Shown: positions 29,901 through 38,060 of the stretch, in pieces
Layout: the number at the start of each line of letters is the position of its first letter
Numbering within the stretch: position 1 is the first letter of the stretch
Source: Vibrio ostreicida
GTDB lineage: Bacteria > Pseudomonadota > Gammaproteobacteria > Enterobacterales > Vibrionaceae
NCBI RefSeq assembly: GCF_013074385.2
Contig: NZ_JABEYA020000002.1
Location: 310,001 to 374,000 of the forward strand
Reading direction: 5' to 3'
Length of the DNA: 64,000 bases
Translations under genes and position numbers: made by a program
Notes under the pieces: generated by a model
The model's input: the letters and a program-made list of their open reading frames with translations, nothing else
Database searches by the model: none
What the model was told of the DNA's origin: nothing

Positions 29901-31583
29901 ATGACAACCATGGTCAACAATGACAACTGGTGGAAAACGGCGTCTATCTATCAGATTTACCCGAAAAGTTTCTGTGACAGTGGCAGCAAGGGAACAGGCG
30001 ATATTCAGGGTATTATATCCAAGCTTGATTACCTAAAATTATTAGGGGTTGACGCCATCTGGTTGACCCCAGTCTATCAATCACCGATGATCGATAATGG
30101 GTATGATATTTCAGATTATTATGCCATTAACCCAGACTTTGGCACCATGGACGATTTTGACCAACTCTTGGTCGAGGCCCACCAACGGGGAATTCGTATT
30201 ATCATGGATATCGTGGTTAACCACACCTCGACACAGCATCACTGGTTTCAGTCTGCGCTCGGTGATCGACAAAGCCAATACCGTGATTATTACATCTGGA
30301 AAGATCCAAGCAATGGTGAAGTCCCGAACAATTGGCAGTCTAAGTTTGGTGGCAGTGCTTGGGAATTGGACGAACAAACCGGGCAATATTTTCTGCACCT
30401 GTTCGCAAAACAGCAGGCAGATTTAAACTGGGAAAACCCTCAGGTCCGCACTGAAGTGAAACGAGTGATTGATTTTTGGGCGTCAAAAGGTGTTGATGGT
30501 TTTCGTCTTGATGTCATCAATTTAATTTCAAAACAGCAAGATTTTCCCGATGATGACGAAGGGGATGGTCGACGTTTTTATACCGATGGTCCGCGGGTAC
30601 ACGAGTATTTGCAAGAGATAAGCAAAGCGGTATTTGACAAGTATGGGAGTGTGACGGTCGGTGAGATGTCCTCGACCACCTTAGAACACTGCCAACAGTA
30701 CTCTTCATTGGATCAAAAAGAGTTGTCGATGGTATTTAACTTCCATCACCTGAAAGTTGATTACCCAAATGGAGATAAATGGACGCAAGCTCCTTTTGAC
30801 TTTATTCAGTTAAAAAAGATATTTAACCATTGGCAAACGGGACTGAATGGAAAAGGGTGGGGGGCACTATTTTGGTGTAACCACGACCAGCCGCGGATTG
30901 TTAGCCGTTTGGGTAATGACCAAGAATATCGTGTTGAATCCGCCAAAATGCTGGGTGCGTCGATCCATATGATGCAAGGGACGCCGTATATTTATCAGGG
31001 GGAAGAAATTGGCATGACCAACCCCGGATATACCCACATTGATCAGTATCAGGATGTTGAAAGCACCAACATGTATGACATTATGGTCAATGAACACGGA
31101 ATGCCAGCCGATGAAATGTTGGGTATTCTTGCTCAGAAATCGCGTGATAATTCCCGTGCACCCATGCAGTGGAGTGATGAAACGTATGCAGGGTTTTCGG
31201 CGGCCGTTCCTTGGCTCAAAGTCGCGGACAATTATCCTGATATCAATACTCGCCAAGCCATTGCAGATAAAAACTCAGTGTTCTATTTCTATCAGCGTTT
31301 GATCCAGCTAAGAAAACAGTTGGAGGTGGTGACCTGTGGGGATTACCTTGACCTCTATCCCATGCATACCTCGGTATTTGGGTATCAGCGCCAGTCACAG
31401 ACTCATACGCTTATTTGTCTCAATAATTATTACGGTGAAGAAGCGGAATGCGTATTGCCTGAAAGCTTTGATACTGCCCAAGCGCGCTATGTGCTGGGCA
31501 ACTATCCGCTTTCAGGGGTTAACGTGACTCAGCATCAGGTGCTGCGTCCGTATGAAACCCGAATTGTCCTTTTAGAGAGTTGA
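29901..31583 (+). CDS. treC: Alpha,alpha-phosphotrehalase (trehalose-6-phosphate hydrolase)
   Basis: GH13 enzyme that splits trehalose 6-phosphate into glucose and glucose 6-phosphate. Family regions: DIVVNHTS (region I), GFRLDVINL with the nucleophile Asp (II), VGEMSST with the acid Glu (III) and CNHDQPR (IV). The ATG at 29901 gives 560 residues, close to E. coli TreC (551); an in-frame GTG is at 29889. Second gene of treBC. A GC-rich hairpin without T-run (31605-31622) follows. Confidence 0.96.
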   Translation: MTTMVNNDNWWKTASIYQIYPKSFCDSGSKGTGDIQGIISKLDYLKLLGVDAIWLTPVYQSPMIDNGYDISDYYAINPDFGTMDDFDQLLVEAHQRGIRIIMDIVVNHTSTQHHWFQSALGDRQSQYRDYYIWKDPSNGEVPNNWQSKFGGSAWELDEQTGQYFLHLFAKQQADLNWENPQVRTEVKRVIDFWASKGVDGFRLDVINLISKQQDFPDDDEGDGRRFYTDGPRVHEYLQEISKAVFDKYGSVTVGEMSSTTLEHCQQYSSLDQKELSMVFNFHHLKVDYPNGDKWTQAPFDFIQLKKIFNHWQTGLNGKGWGALFWCNHDQPRIVSRLGNDQEYRVESAKMLGASIHMMQGTPYIYQGEEIGMTNPGYTHIDQYQDVESTNMYDIMVNEHGMPADEMLGILAQKSRDNSRAPMQWSDETYAGFSAAVPWLKVADNYPDINTRQAIADKNSVFYFYQRLIQLRKQLEVVTCGDYLDLYPMHTSVFGYQRQSQTHTLICLNNYYGEEAECVLPESFDTAQARYVLGNYPLSGVNVTQHQVLRPYETRIVLLES

Positions 31584-31604
31584 GGGGTAATTTGATAGCA
31601 CCTG

Positions 31605-31622
31605 GCCCCGTGAGTTCGGGGC
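31605..31622 (+). other. Hairpin after treC
   Basis: GCCCCG pairs with CGGGGC around TGAGTT, 22 bp after the treC stop. No T-run, so it is only a candidate 3'-end structure; the bidirectional terminator at 31677 may do the work. Confidence 0.4.
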
Positions 31623-31676
31623 ACTTTGCGTCGCGCTGATCGAAGGTTAAATCTCAGTCAATCTAAAACAAAAAAA

Positions 31677-31700
31677 ACCAGCTCAATGAGCTGGTTTTTT
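31677..31700. terminator. Bidirectional terminator between treC and the tRNA-Tyr array
   Basis: ACCAGCTC/GAGCTGGT stem with an A-run on one side and a T-run on the other. It ends the tRNA-Tyr transcript on the minus strand and can stop treC read-through on the plus strand. Confidence 0.88.
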
Positions 31701-31704
31701 AATG

Positions 31705-31789
31705 TGGTGGAGGGGGACGGATTCGAACCATCGAAGGCAGTGCCAGCAGATTTACAGTCTGATCCCTTTGGCCACTCGGGAACCCCTCC
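31705..31789 (-). tRNA. tRNA-Tyr(GTA), copy 5 in transcription order
   Basis: 85 nt with encoded CCA. Minus strand begins GGAGGGGTTCCCGAGTGGCC; anticodon GTA lies in CTGTAAA, with a long variable arm and TTCGAATCC in the T arm, so it is a class II tRNA-Tyr. Last of five identical genes, followed directly by the terminator. Confidence 0.98.
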
Positions 31790-31875
31790 AAGGGTGTGTT
31801 CCGGCTCTTCGCAGAACAGGCTTAACTGATGATTTCCCAACTCAGCAGTTAAGGGGCCTCTCAATGAGAGAAAAA

Positions 31876-31960
31876 TGGTGGAGGGGGACGGATTCGAACC
31901 ATCGAAGGCAGTGCCAGCAGATTTACAGTCTGATCCCTTTGGCCACTCGGGAACCCCTCC
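31876..31960 (-). tRNA. tRNA-Tyr(GTA), copy 4
   Basis: Identical to the other four copies across all 85 bases, including the encoded CCA. Separated from the next copies by 86-bp spacers. Confidence 0.98.
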
Positions 31961-32046
31961 AAGGGTGTGTTCCGGTTCTTCACAGAACAGGCTTAACTGA
32001 TGATTTCCCAACTCAACAGTCAAGGGGCCTCTCAATGAGAGAAATA

Positions 32047-32131
32047 TGGTGGAGGGGGACGGATTCGAACCATCGAAGGCAGTGCCAGCAGATTTACAGT
32101 CTGATCCCTTTGGCCACTCGGGAACCCCTCC
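32047..32131 (-). tRNA. tRNA-Tyr(GTA), copy 3
   Basis: Identical 85-nt gene with GTA anticodon and encoded CCA. Confidence 0.98.
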
Positions 32132-32217
32132 AAGGGTGTGTTCCGGCTCTTCACAGAACAGGCTTAACTGATGATTTCCCAACTCAACAGTTAAGGGGGC
32201 TCTCAATGAGAGAAATA

Positions 32218-32302
32218 TGGTGGAGGGGGACGGATTCGAACCATCGAAGGCAGTGCCAGCAGATTTACAGTCTGATCCCTTTGGCCACTCGGGAACCCCT
32301 CC
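32218..32302 (-). tRNA. tRNA-Tyr(GTA), copy 2
   Basis: Identical 85-nt gene with GTA anticodon and encoded CCA. Confidence 0.98.
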
Positions 32303-32388
32303 AAGGGTGTGTTCCGGCTCTTCACAGAACAGGCTTAACTGATGATTTCCCAACTCAACAGTTAAGGGGGCTCTCAATGAGAGAAATA

Positions 32389-32473
32389 TGGTGGAGGGGG
32401 ACGGATTCGAACCATCGAAGGCAGTGCCAGCAGATTTACAGTCTGATCCCTTTGGCCACTCGGGAACCCCTCC
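32389..32473 (-). tRNA. tRNA-Tyr(GTA), copy 1 (promoter-proximal)
   Basis: Identical 85-nt gene, first in the transcript. A strong stringent-type promoter lies about 57 bp upstream on the minus strand. Confidence 0.98.
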
Positions 32474-32529
32474 AGGTATTTTTATACTTAGCTAATGATT
32501 TCCCAACCCAATAACCAAGTGCGGGGCGC

Positions 32530-32557
32530 ATGATAGCAAACTCGCCAATGCTGTAAA
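32530..32557 (-). promoter_or_regulatory. Promoter of the tRNA-Tyr array
   Basis: On the minus strand: TTTACA (32552-32557), 16-bp spacer, TATCAT (32530-32535), then a GC-rich discriminator GCGCCCC. A GC-rich discriminator is the known hallmark of ppGpp/DksA-controlled stable RNA promoters. Confidence 0.85.
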
Positions 32558-32741
32558 GACTTTTCTTATGATTTTAAATTGAATGATGCCTTTTTGGACA
32601 AAGGTGCGAGGAATTAAGCGAAAAGGTCAGATAATCAAGGTATAAGCTTACAGTTTATTGCTCGCTCTTTACATTCCTTGACGTTTTGGGCGCGTATAAA
32701 CCAGTACTATAGAATTCGTTTTAAGAGACAGAATAGAATCC

Positions 32742-33806
32742 ATGAAAAACAACATTATTTTGAGTGTTTTATCACTATTGATAATGGTGATCTCACCGCT
32801 AACTCAGGCAAAACGTCCGGGCCCCCAGTCGGTCACCGTGGTGACGGAGCAAGTGCAAACCCACCAAGTTTCTCAGTCGTTGTCACTCGTCGGTAAGCTG
32901 GAGGCTGAGCAGTCGGTAACCATTTCCTCGGAGGTGACGGGCAGGGTTGAGCGCATCGCATTCAAAGCGAACCAAAACGTAAAGAAAGATCAGTTACTTG
33001 TTCAGTTGAATAGTGACAAAGCGGCGGCCACGGTTGCTGAAGCGAAGGCGTACCTCAATGACGAGCAGCGTAAGCTGAAAGAGTTTGAACGTCTTCGCAC
33101 ACGTAATGCTATTACTCAAACTGAAATCGATGCACAGCAAGCGAGCGTCGCGATTGCCAGAGCTCGCTTGGATGGGGCGAATGCTGACCTCAGTGATCTG
33201 ACCATTACTGCCCCCTTTTCTGGCACGGTCGGCTTTGTCGATTTCAGTTTAGGGAAGTTGGTTAATGCGGCCGATCAACTGGTGGTCTTGGACGATCTTG
33301 CTGTAATGCAACTCGATTTACAGGTGCCTGAACGTTACTTAGCTCAAATTGAAACGGGTATGGTCGTCATGGCGACCACTGCGGCTTGGGATAAAAGGAA
33401 TTTTGAAGGGCAGGTGGTAGGGATTGATTCAAGAATTGATCAGGAAACGCTCAACCTTAGAGTTAGGATACAGTTTGATAATGCGGACCGAGCCTTAAAG
33501 CCGGGTATGCTGGTCGCGGCGCAGATTGACTTTCCGCCAGTTGAGGCGCCGATTATCCCCGTTCAGGCTCTGGAGTACTCTGGCACGAAACGGTATACCT
33601 ATGTGGTGGGCAACGACAATAAGGTTAAGCGCACCGAAGTGTTCCTTGGCGCTCGGATTGGCAATCAGGTTGTTATCGAACAAGGGTTGCAGATTGGGCA
33701 GAAAATCGTCGTTCAAGGCATCGTCAATATGCGTGATGGCGTGAGCGTGAAGGAAATGAATGCCGATGGCAACACTCAAATGAGTGAGCAAGAAGGAAAC
33801 AACTAA
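32742..33806 (+). CDS. RND efflux periplasmic adaptor (membrane fusion protein)
   Basis: 354 residues: signal peptide (about 1-23), barrel-sandwich/lipoyl half-motifs (VEAEQSVTISSEVTGRV-like LEAEQSV and TAPFSGTVGFVDF), a short alpha-hairpin (about 95-145), beta-barrel and membrane-proximal domains. It links the RND pump to an outer-membrane channel such as TolC, which is not encoded here. Its stop overlaps the pump start (TAATG). From position after the tre genes I believe it corresponds to VexG of V. cholerae, but that is recalled synteny, not a search. Confidence 0.92.
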   Translation: MKNNIILSVLSLLIMVISPLTQAKRPGPQSVTVVTEQVQTHQVSQSLSLVGKLEAEQSVTISSEVTGRVERIAFKANQNVKKDQLLVQLNSDKAAATVAEAKAYLNDEQRKLKEFERLRTRNAITQTEIDAQQASVAIARARLDGANADLSDLTITAPFSGTVGFVDFSLGKLVNAADQLVVLDDLAVMQLDLQVPERYLAQIETGMVVMATTAAWDKRNFEGQVVGIDSRIDQETLNLRVRIQFDNADRALKPGMLVAAQIDFPPVEAPIIPVQALEYSGTKRYTYVVGNDNKVKRTEVFLGARIGNQVVIEQGLQIGQKIVVQGIVNMRDGVSVKEMNADGNTQMSEQEGNN

Positions 33807-36800
33807 TGTGGTTATCTGATGTTTCCGTTAAGAGGCCAGTGGCAGCGGTGGTGCTAAGCTTACTTTTGTGTGTGTTTGGCCTTGTTTCTTTCAGTAAGCT
33901 GGCGGTTCGTGAAATGCCGGACATTGAAAGCCCAGTGGTGTCAATCAGTACGCGATATGAAGGCGCTTCGGCGACCATCATCGAAAGCCAGATTACATCG
34001 ATACTGGAAGATCAATTGTCGGGGATCAGTGGCATTGATGAAATCGAATCGACAACCCGCAACAGCATGTCTCGGATCACGATCACCTTTGAACTGGGGT
34101 ATGATCTTAATACTGGGGTCAGCGATGTGCGGGATGCCGTGGCGCGTGCTCAGCGTTCACTGCCTGACGAGGCAGATGATCCGATTGTTTACAAAAACAA
34201 TGGTTCGGGTGAGGCGTCCTTGTACATTAACCTCAGCTCCTCACAAATGGACCGCACGCAGCTGACCGATTACGTTGATCGGGTGTTGCTTGACCGATTC
34301 AGCCTCATCAGCGGAGTGAGCTCGGTCGACGTGTCGGGAGGGTTGTACAAAGTCATGTACGTCAAACTCAAACCCGCTCAAATGGCTGGGCGGGCCGTGA
34401 CGGCCTCTGACATAACCACCGCGCTAAACAGTGAAAATATAGAAAGTCCCGGGGGTGAAGTCCGTAATGACCAGATTGTCATGTCGGTGCGCACCGCAAG
34501 AAGCTATCAAATGGCCAAAGACTTTGAGTATCTAGTCGTTAAACGAGCCAGTGACAATAGCCCGATTTACCTCAAGGATGTCGCCGACGTTTATATTGGG
34601 GCAGAGAATGAGAACTCGACATTCAAAAGCGATGGCGTAGTGAACGTGAGCATGGGGATCGTGCCACAATCTGATGCCAACCCTCTCGATGTGGCGGATG
34701 CCGTTCACCAAGAGGTCGAACAAATCCAGCAATTTCTGCCAGCAGGGACCCGTTTGGCGATCGATTATGACTCCACGGTATTTATTGACCGTTCAATTAG
34801 CGAAGTTTACAGCACTTTATTTATCACAGGTGGACTCGTGATTTTGGTTTTGTACATCTTCATTGGACAGGCCCGAGCGACCTTGATCCCAGCGGTTACC
34901 GTGCCCGTGTCATTGATTTCCTCATTTATTGCCGCTTACTATTTCGGTTTTTCAATTAACCTCATTACATTAATGGCTTTAATCTTATCGATTGGACTTG
35001 TCGTTGACGATGCGATTGTTGTCGTGGAGAACATCTTCCACCATATTGAACGTGGCGAGAAACCTCTGCTTGCTGCCTACAAGGGCGCGCGTGAAGTCGG
35101 GTTTGCTGTGATTGCCACCACGTTAGTCTTAGTGATGGTTTTTCTGCCCATTTCCTTTATGGATGGAATGGTTGGGCTCTTATTTACTGAATTTTCAGTT
35201 CTTTTAGCAATGTCTGTGATTTTCTCTTCACTGATTGCTTTAACATTGACGCCGGTGTTAAGCAGCAAGCTTCTGCGGGCGAACGTCAAACCGAATCGTT
35301 TCAACCGTTTGGTGGACAAGGTGTTTGCGCGTCTTGAATCGAGCTATCGACACTTACTCGGTAAAGCACTCAAGTGGCGATGGGGCGCACCGGTTATTAT
35401 TATGGCTTGTGTGGGTGGCAGTTGGGGCCTGATGCAAAACGTGCCCTCACAATTGACGCCCTCTGAAGACCGAGGTGTAATTTTTGCGTTTGTGCGTGGT
35501 GCCGACGCCACCAGTTATAATCGCATGGCGGCCAATATGGATATCGTAGAAGGCCGCTTATTGCCGATGCTTGGTGAAGGCTTTTTGAAATCATTCAGTA
35601 TTCAGTCACCGGCTTTTGGTGGCAACGCTGGTGATCAGACAGGGTTCGTCATCATGATTTTGGATGATTGGAATGATCGGGACATCACTGCGCAGCAAGC
35701 GCTAGGCGAAGTAAGAAAAGCCCTAACAGGGATACCGGATGTCCGAGTGTTCCCATTTACGCCTGGTTTCAAAGGGGGCTCAAGCGAACCGGTCCAGTTT
35801 GTCTTGGGAGGTTCTGATTACCCCGAACTCAAACAATGGGCGGAAAAGCTTGAACAGTTGGCCGAAGCGTCACCGATGATGGAAGGCGCGGATATCAATT
35901 ACTCCGAGCGAACTCCTGAACTGGTGGTCACGGTTGATAAACAGCGTGCCGCTGAATTGGGCATCAGTGTCGTGGAGATCTCCGATACGCTTGAAATCAT
36001 GCTTGGTGGGAAAAGTGAAACGACCTTTGTTGAACGCGGCGAAGAATATGACGTTTACTTGAGAGGCGATGAAAACGCATTCAACAATGCGACCGATTTA
36101 AGTCAAATTTACTTAAGAACCGCAGCCGGTGAATTAGTGACATTAGACGCAGTGACCCAGATAGAAGAAATTGCTTCCTCGATTCGCTTATCGCATTACA
36201 ACAAGCAAAAATCGATTACCGTGACAGCAAACCTGTCAGACGGTTATACCTTGGGGCAGGCATTGGACTTTCTGGACCAAAATGCGATCGAGATTCTACC
36301 GGGCGACATTTCAGTCAGTTATTCGGGTGAATCAAAAGATTACAAAGAAAATCAGTCAAGTATCGTGATTGTCTTTAGCCTTGCTTTGTTGGTGGCATTT
36401 TTGGTGCTGGCGGCGCAGTTTGAAAGTTTTATCAACCCATTGGTGGTGATGTTTACGGTTCCAATGGGCGTCTTTGGTGGCTTTTTAGGTTTGTTTGTTA
36501 TGCAGCAGGGGCTCAATGTCTACAGCCAAATAGGTATGATCATGTTGATTGGTATGGTGACCAAAAATGGAATCCTGATCGTCGAGTTTGCCAATCAGCT
36601 GCGTGATCGAGGTTTTGAATTTGAGAAAGCCATTCTTGATGCTTCCGCACGCCGACTGCGGCCAATCATGATGACCGCGTTTACCACACTCGCCGGGGCG
36701 CTCCCACTTATTTTGTCGAGTGGGGCGGGCTATGAGAGTCGGGTCGCGGTCGGGACAGTCATCCTATTTGGAATGGGCTTTGCTACCCTAGTGACCTTGT

Positions 36801-36916
36801 TTGTCATCCCGGCAATGTATCGTCTGATCTCGGCCAGCACCCAATCGCCAGGGCATGTGGAAGCTGAGTTGAATCGAGAATTGAGTCATGATGTTAAAGC
36901 ACGGACGTCTCACTGA
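33806..36916 (+). CDS. RND efflux transporter (HAE-1 type)
   Basis: 1036-residue inner-membrane proton-driven exporter with the RND layout: TM1 at residues 10-30, large periplasmic loop, TM2-6, second loop and TM8-12. The proton-relay aspartates are Asp401-Asp402 in GLVVDDAIVVVEN. Adaptor and pump are translationally coupled. Probably VexH-like by synteny; drug, bile salt or metabolite substrates cannot be told from sequence. Confidence 0.94.
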   Translation: MWLSDVSVKRPVAAVVLSLLLCVFGLVSFSKLAVREMPDIESPVVSISTRYEGASATIIESQITSILEDQLSGISGIDEIESTTRNSMSRITITFELGYDLNTGVSDVRDAVARAQRSLPDEADDPIVYKNNGSGEASLYINLSSSQMDRTQLTDYVDRVLLDRFSLISGVSSVDVSGGLYKVMYVKLKPAQMAGRAVTASDITTALNSENIESPGGEVRNDQIVMSVRTARSYQMAKDFEYLVVKRASDNSPIYLKDVADVYIGAENENSTFKSDGVVNVSMGIVPQSDANPLDVADAVHQEVEQIQQFLPAGTRLAIDYDSTVFIDRSISEVYSTLFITGGLVILVLYIFIGQARATLIPAVTVPVSLISSFIAAYYFGFSINLITLMALILSIGLVVDDAIVVVENIFHHIERGEKPLLAAYKGAREVGFAVIATTLVLVMVFLPISFMDGMVGLLFTEFSVLLAMSVIFSSLIALTLTPVLSSKLLRANVKPNRFNRLVDKVFARLESSYRHLLGKALKWRWGAPVIIMACVGGSWGLMQNVPSQLTPSEDRGVIFAFVRGADATSYNRMAANMDIVEGRLLPMLGEGFLKSFSIQSPAFGGNAGDQTGFVIMILDDWNDRDITAQQALGEVRKALTGIPDVRVFPFTPGFKGGSSEPVQFVLGGSDYPELKQWAEKLEQLAEASPMMEGADINYSERTPELVVTVDKQRAAELGISVVEISDTLEIMLGGKSETTFVERGEEYDVYLRGDENAFNNATDLSQIYLRTAAGELVTLDAVTQIEEIASSIRLSHYNKQKSITVTANLSDGYTLGQALDFLDQNAIEILPGDISVSYSGESKDYKENQSSIVIVFSLALLVAFLVLAAQFESFINPLVVMFTVPMGVFGGFLGLFVMQQGLNVYSQIGMIMLIGMVTKNGILIVEFANQLRDRGFEFEKAILDASARRLRPIMMTAFTTLAGALPLILSSGAGYESRVAVGTVILFGMGFATLVTLFVIPAMYRLISASTQSPGHVEAELNRELSHDVKARTSH

Positions 36917-36926
36917 TTCAGTCAAA

Positions 36927-36961
36927 CCCTTTAAGCGCCCGTTTTAACGGGCGTTAAAGGG
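36927..36961 (+). terminator. Inverted repeat after the RND pump
   Basis: CCCTTTAA-CGCCCGTT pairs with AACGGGCG-TTAAAGGG with one bulged base. A long stable stem 10 bp after the stop; the T-run is lacking, so termination efficiency is uncertain. Confidence 0.6.
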
Positions 36962-37117
36962 CGACACGCTGTCGTGATAATGCCAAATAAAGCCTTTATG
37001 CGGTTAGTCGTGGTTGAGCAAATCTTACTTATCGGCTTCGGCGCGAATAGACACTGAGATATCGATGATAGCGGCAATGACAGCATACGAACCGAGACCC
37101 AATATTAGGTATGGCGA

Positions 37118-37717
37118 CTACCGATAATTGACCGAATAGCGCGTCGGTTTATGGTTCATAGCGAGGACCATATTGAGTAAAACAGCGCCAAAAATCGACA
37201 GGCCTATCACCAACGGCGAGACAAAAAAGCATGATGCCGCCAGAATGCAACCATCGATGGCCAGTTGGGTTTTACCCACAGAAATACCGAATTTGTCCTG
37301 AATGAATAAACACAGCACGTTGAAGCCACCAAGGCTTGAGCGGTGGCGGAATAATATCAACATGCCAAGGCCCATTAAGAGCCCGCCCGCGACGGCGCAG
37401 TAGATGGTATTGACAGCGTCTAGGCTAATGACTAAATACAAGTGATCAGTAAAGATTGAGACCAAGGCGCCAGAAATCACACTATTAAAGGCAAATCGTG
37501 AACCAAACCGCTTCCAAGCGAGTAAGTAGAAGGGACTGTTGGCGATAAAATACAGCGTGCCAAAAGAGAGAGAGACAAACTGGCTCATGAGCAGAGCAAG
37601 GCCGGTGGTCCCGCCTGTCAGCAAATGTGCCGACTGAAGAAAGAAAACACCCTGAGCGACCAGAAATGTCCCAGTTAAAATTGCAATCCAGTCTTCTTTG
37701 TGTGTGTGTTTTTCCAT
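37118..37717 (-). CDS. YitT-family integral membrane protein
   Basis: 199 residues with about five hydrophobic helices and the family features FLVAQGVFFLQSAHLLTGGTTG and RHRSSLGGFNVLC. This is the short YitT form without the C-terminal DUF2179 domain; function unknown. The start at 37717 (MEKHTHKEDW) is preferred to the upstream in-frame ATG at 37753, which adds a cysteine-rich, non-conserved-looking stretch. The frame continues open for 30 codons past the TAG stop (see findings). Confidence 0.85.
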   Translation of the reverse strand: MEKHTHKEDWIAILTGTFLVAQGVFFLQSAHLLTGGTTGLALLMSQFVSLSFGTLYFIANSPFYLLAWKRFGSRFAFNSVISGALVSIFTDHLYLVISLDAVNTIYCAVAGGLLMGLGMLILFRHRSSLGGFNVLCLFIQDKFGISVGKTQLAIDGCILAASCFFVSPLVIGLSIFGAVLLNMVLAMNHKPTRYSVNYR

Positions 37718-38060
37718 CAATTTATAATTTAAACAGCAACTAGTGGCGCGCATACTAGTTAAAAAATGAGGATTTCGGTAGCTTGGGAGACAAATTTAAG
37801 GTAAACCTATGTAATTATAATTTTACGGGTGTAAAGGACAAAGTTGACACTTTTCTCATTTGGTGACCAAAAGAAAAGTGACATCATGATAATCCTTTTT
37901 GAACCTTATGAAAAATCTGCATGAGAAAAGTCTATTTTTCTCTTTATGACTGAGGTCAAATTATGTAGAATTTGCGCTATTAGCGTGATGCAAACGTTTG
38001 CTTTGTTGTCATTAGTCGATTTTTTGCAATTTCTAATTGAGTTTGAGTCAGGAGATACAG
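37718..38060. other. Intergenic region between yitT and glyA with repeats
   Basis: No gene seen in 343 bp. It holds an AGAAAAGT-type octamer three times (complement at 37849-37858, direct at about 37873 and 37925), two of which form a hairpin-like inverted repeat, a second small hairpin (GAGAAAA/TTTTCTC, 37923-37942) and the PurR box. Confidence 0.6.
37966..38003 (+). promoter_or_regulatory. glyA promoter region with PurR box
   Basis: GCAAACGTTTGC at 37990-38001 is a perfect palindrome matching the core PurR operator. PurR control of glyA is established in E. coli. A possible -10 (TAGAAT, 37966-37971) lies 18 bp upstream, which would place the operator over early transcribed DNA; the -35 is weak. 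Confidence 0.8.

Larger units (their letters stand above)
31705..32473 (-). repeat. Tandem array: five tRNA-Tyr genes in 171-bp units
   Basis: Five 85-bp tRNA genes alternate with four 86-bp spacers. The two promoter-proximal spacers are identical; the third in order (31961-32046) differs from them at 3 positions and the terminator-proximal one (31790-31875) at 4. Each spacer carries two inverted repeats: CTCTC/GAGAG with a 3-base loop, and CTTAACTG/CAGTTAAG across about 17 bases. Such arrays usually arise by unequal recombination. Long open frames through the array on both strands arise because 171 is divisible by 3 and are not genes. Confidence 0.95.

Noticed and set aside
31705..32473. Direct repeats with regular spacing that resemble a CRISPR array
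   Set aside because: Repeats are 85-bp tRNA genes and the spacers are nearly identical to each other, unlike CRISPR spacers; no cas genes are present.
31658..32514. Long open frames on both strands (239 and 270 codons) with near-perfect repeated protein units across 31.7-32.5 kb
   Set aside because: They are translations of the tRNA-Tyr tandem array. The 171-bp period is a multiple of three, so a frame that is open in one unit is open in all.
37895..37960. Tiny ATG frames of 12-13 codons in the glyA leader as leader peptides
   Set aside because: No regulatory codon enrichment, such as repeated Gly or Ser, and no paired terminator/antiterminator fold that I can see.
37718..38060. A riboswitch upstream of glyA
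   Set aside because: No recognisable glycine, SAM or THF riboswitch core could be seen; the PurR box is a simpler explanation.
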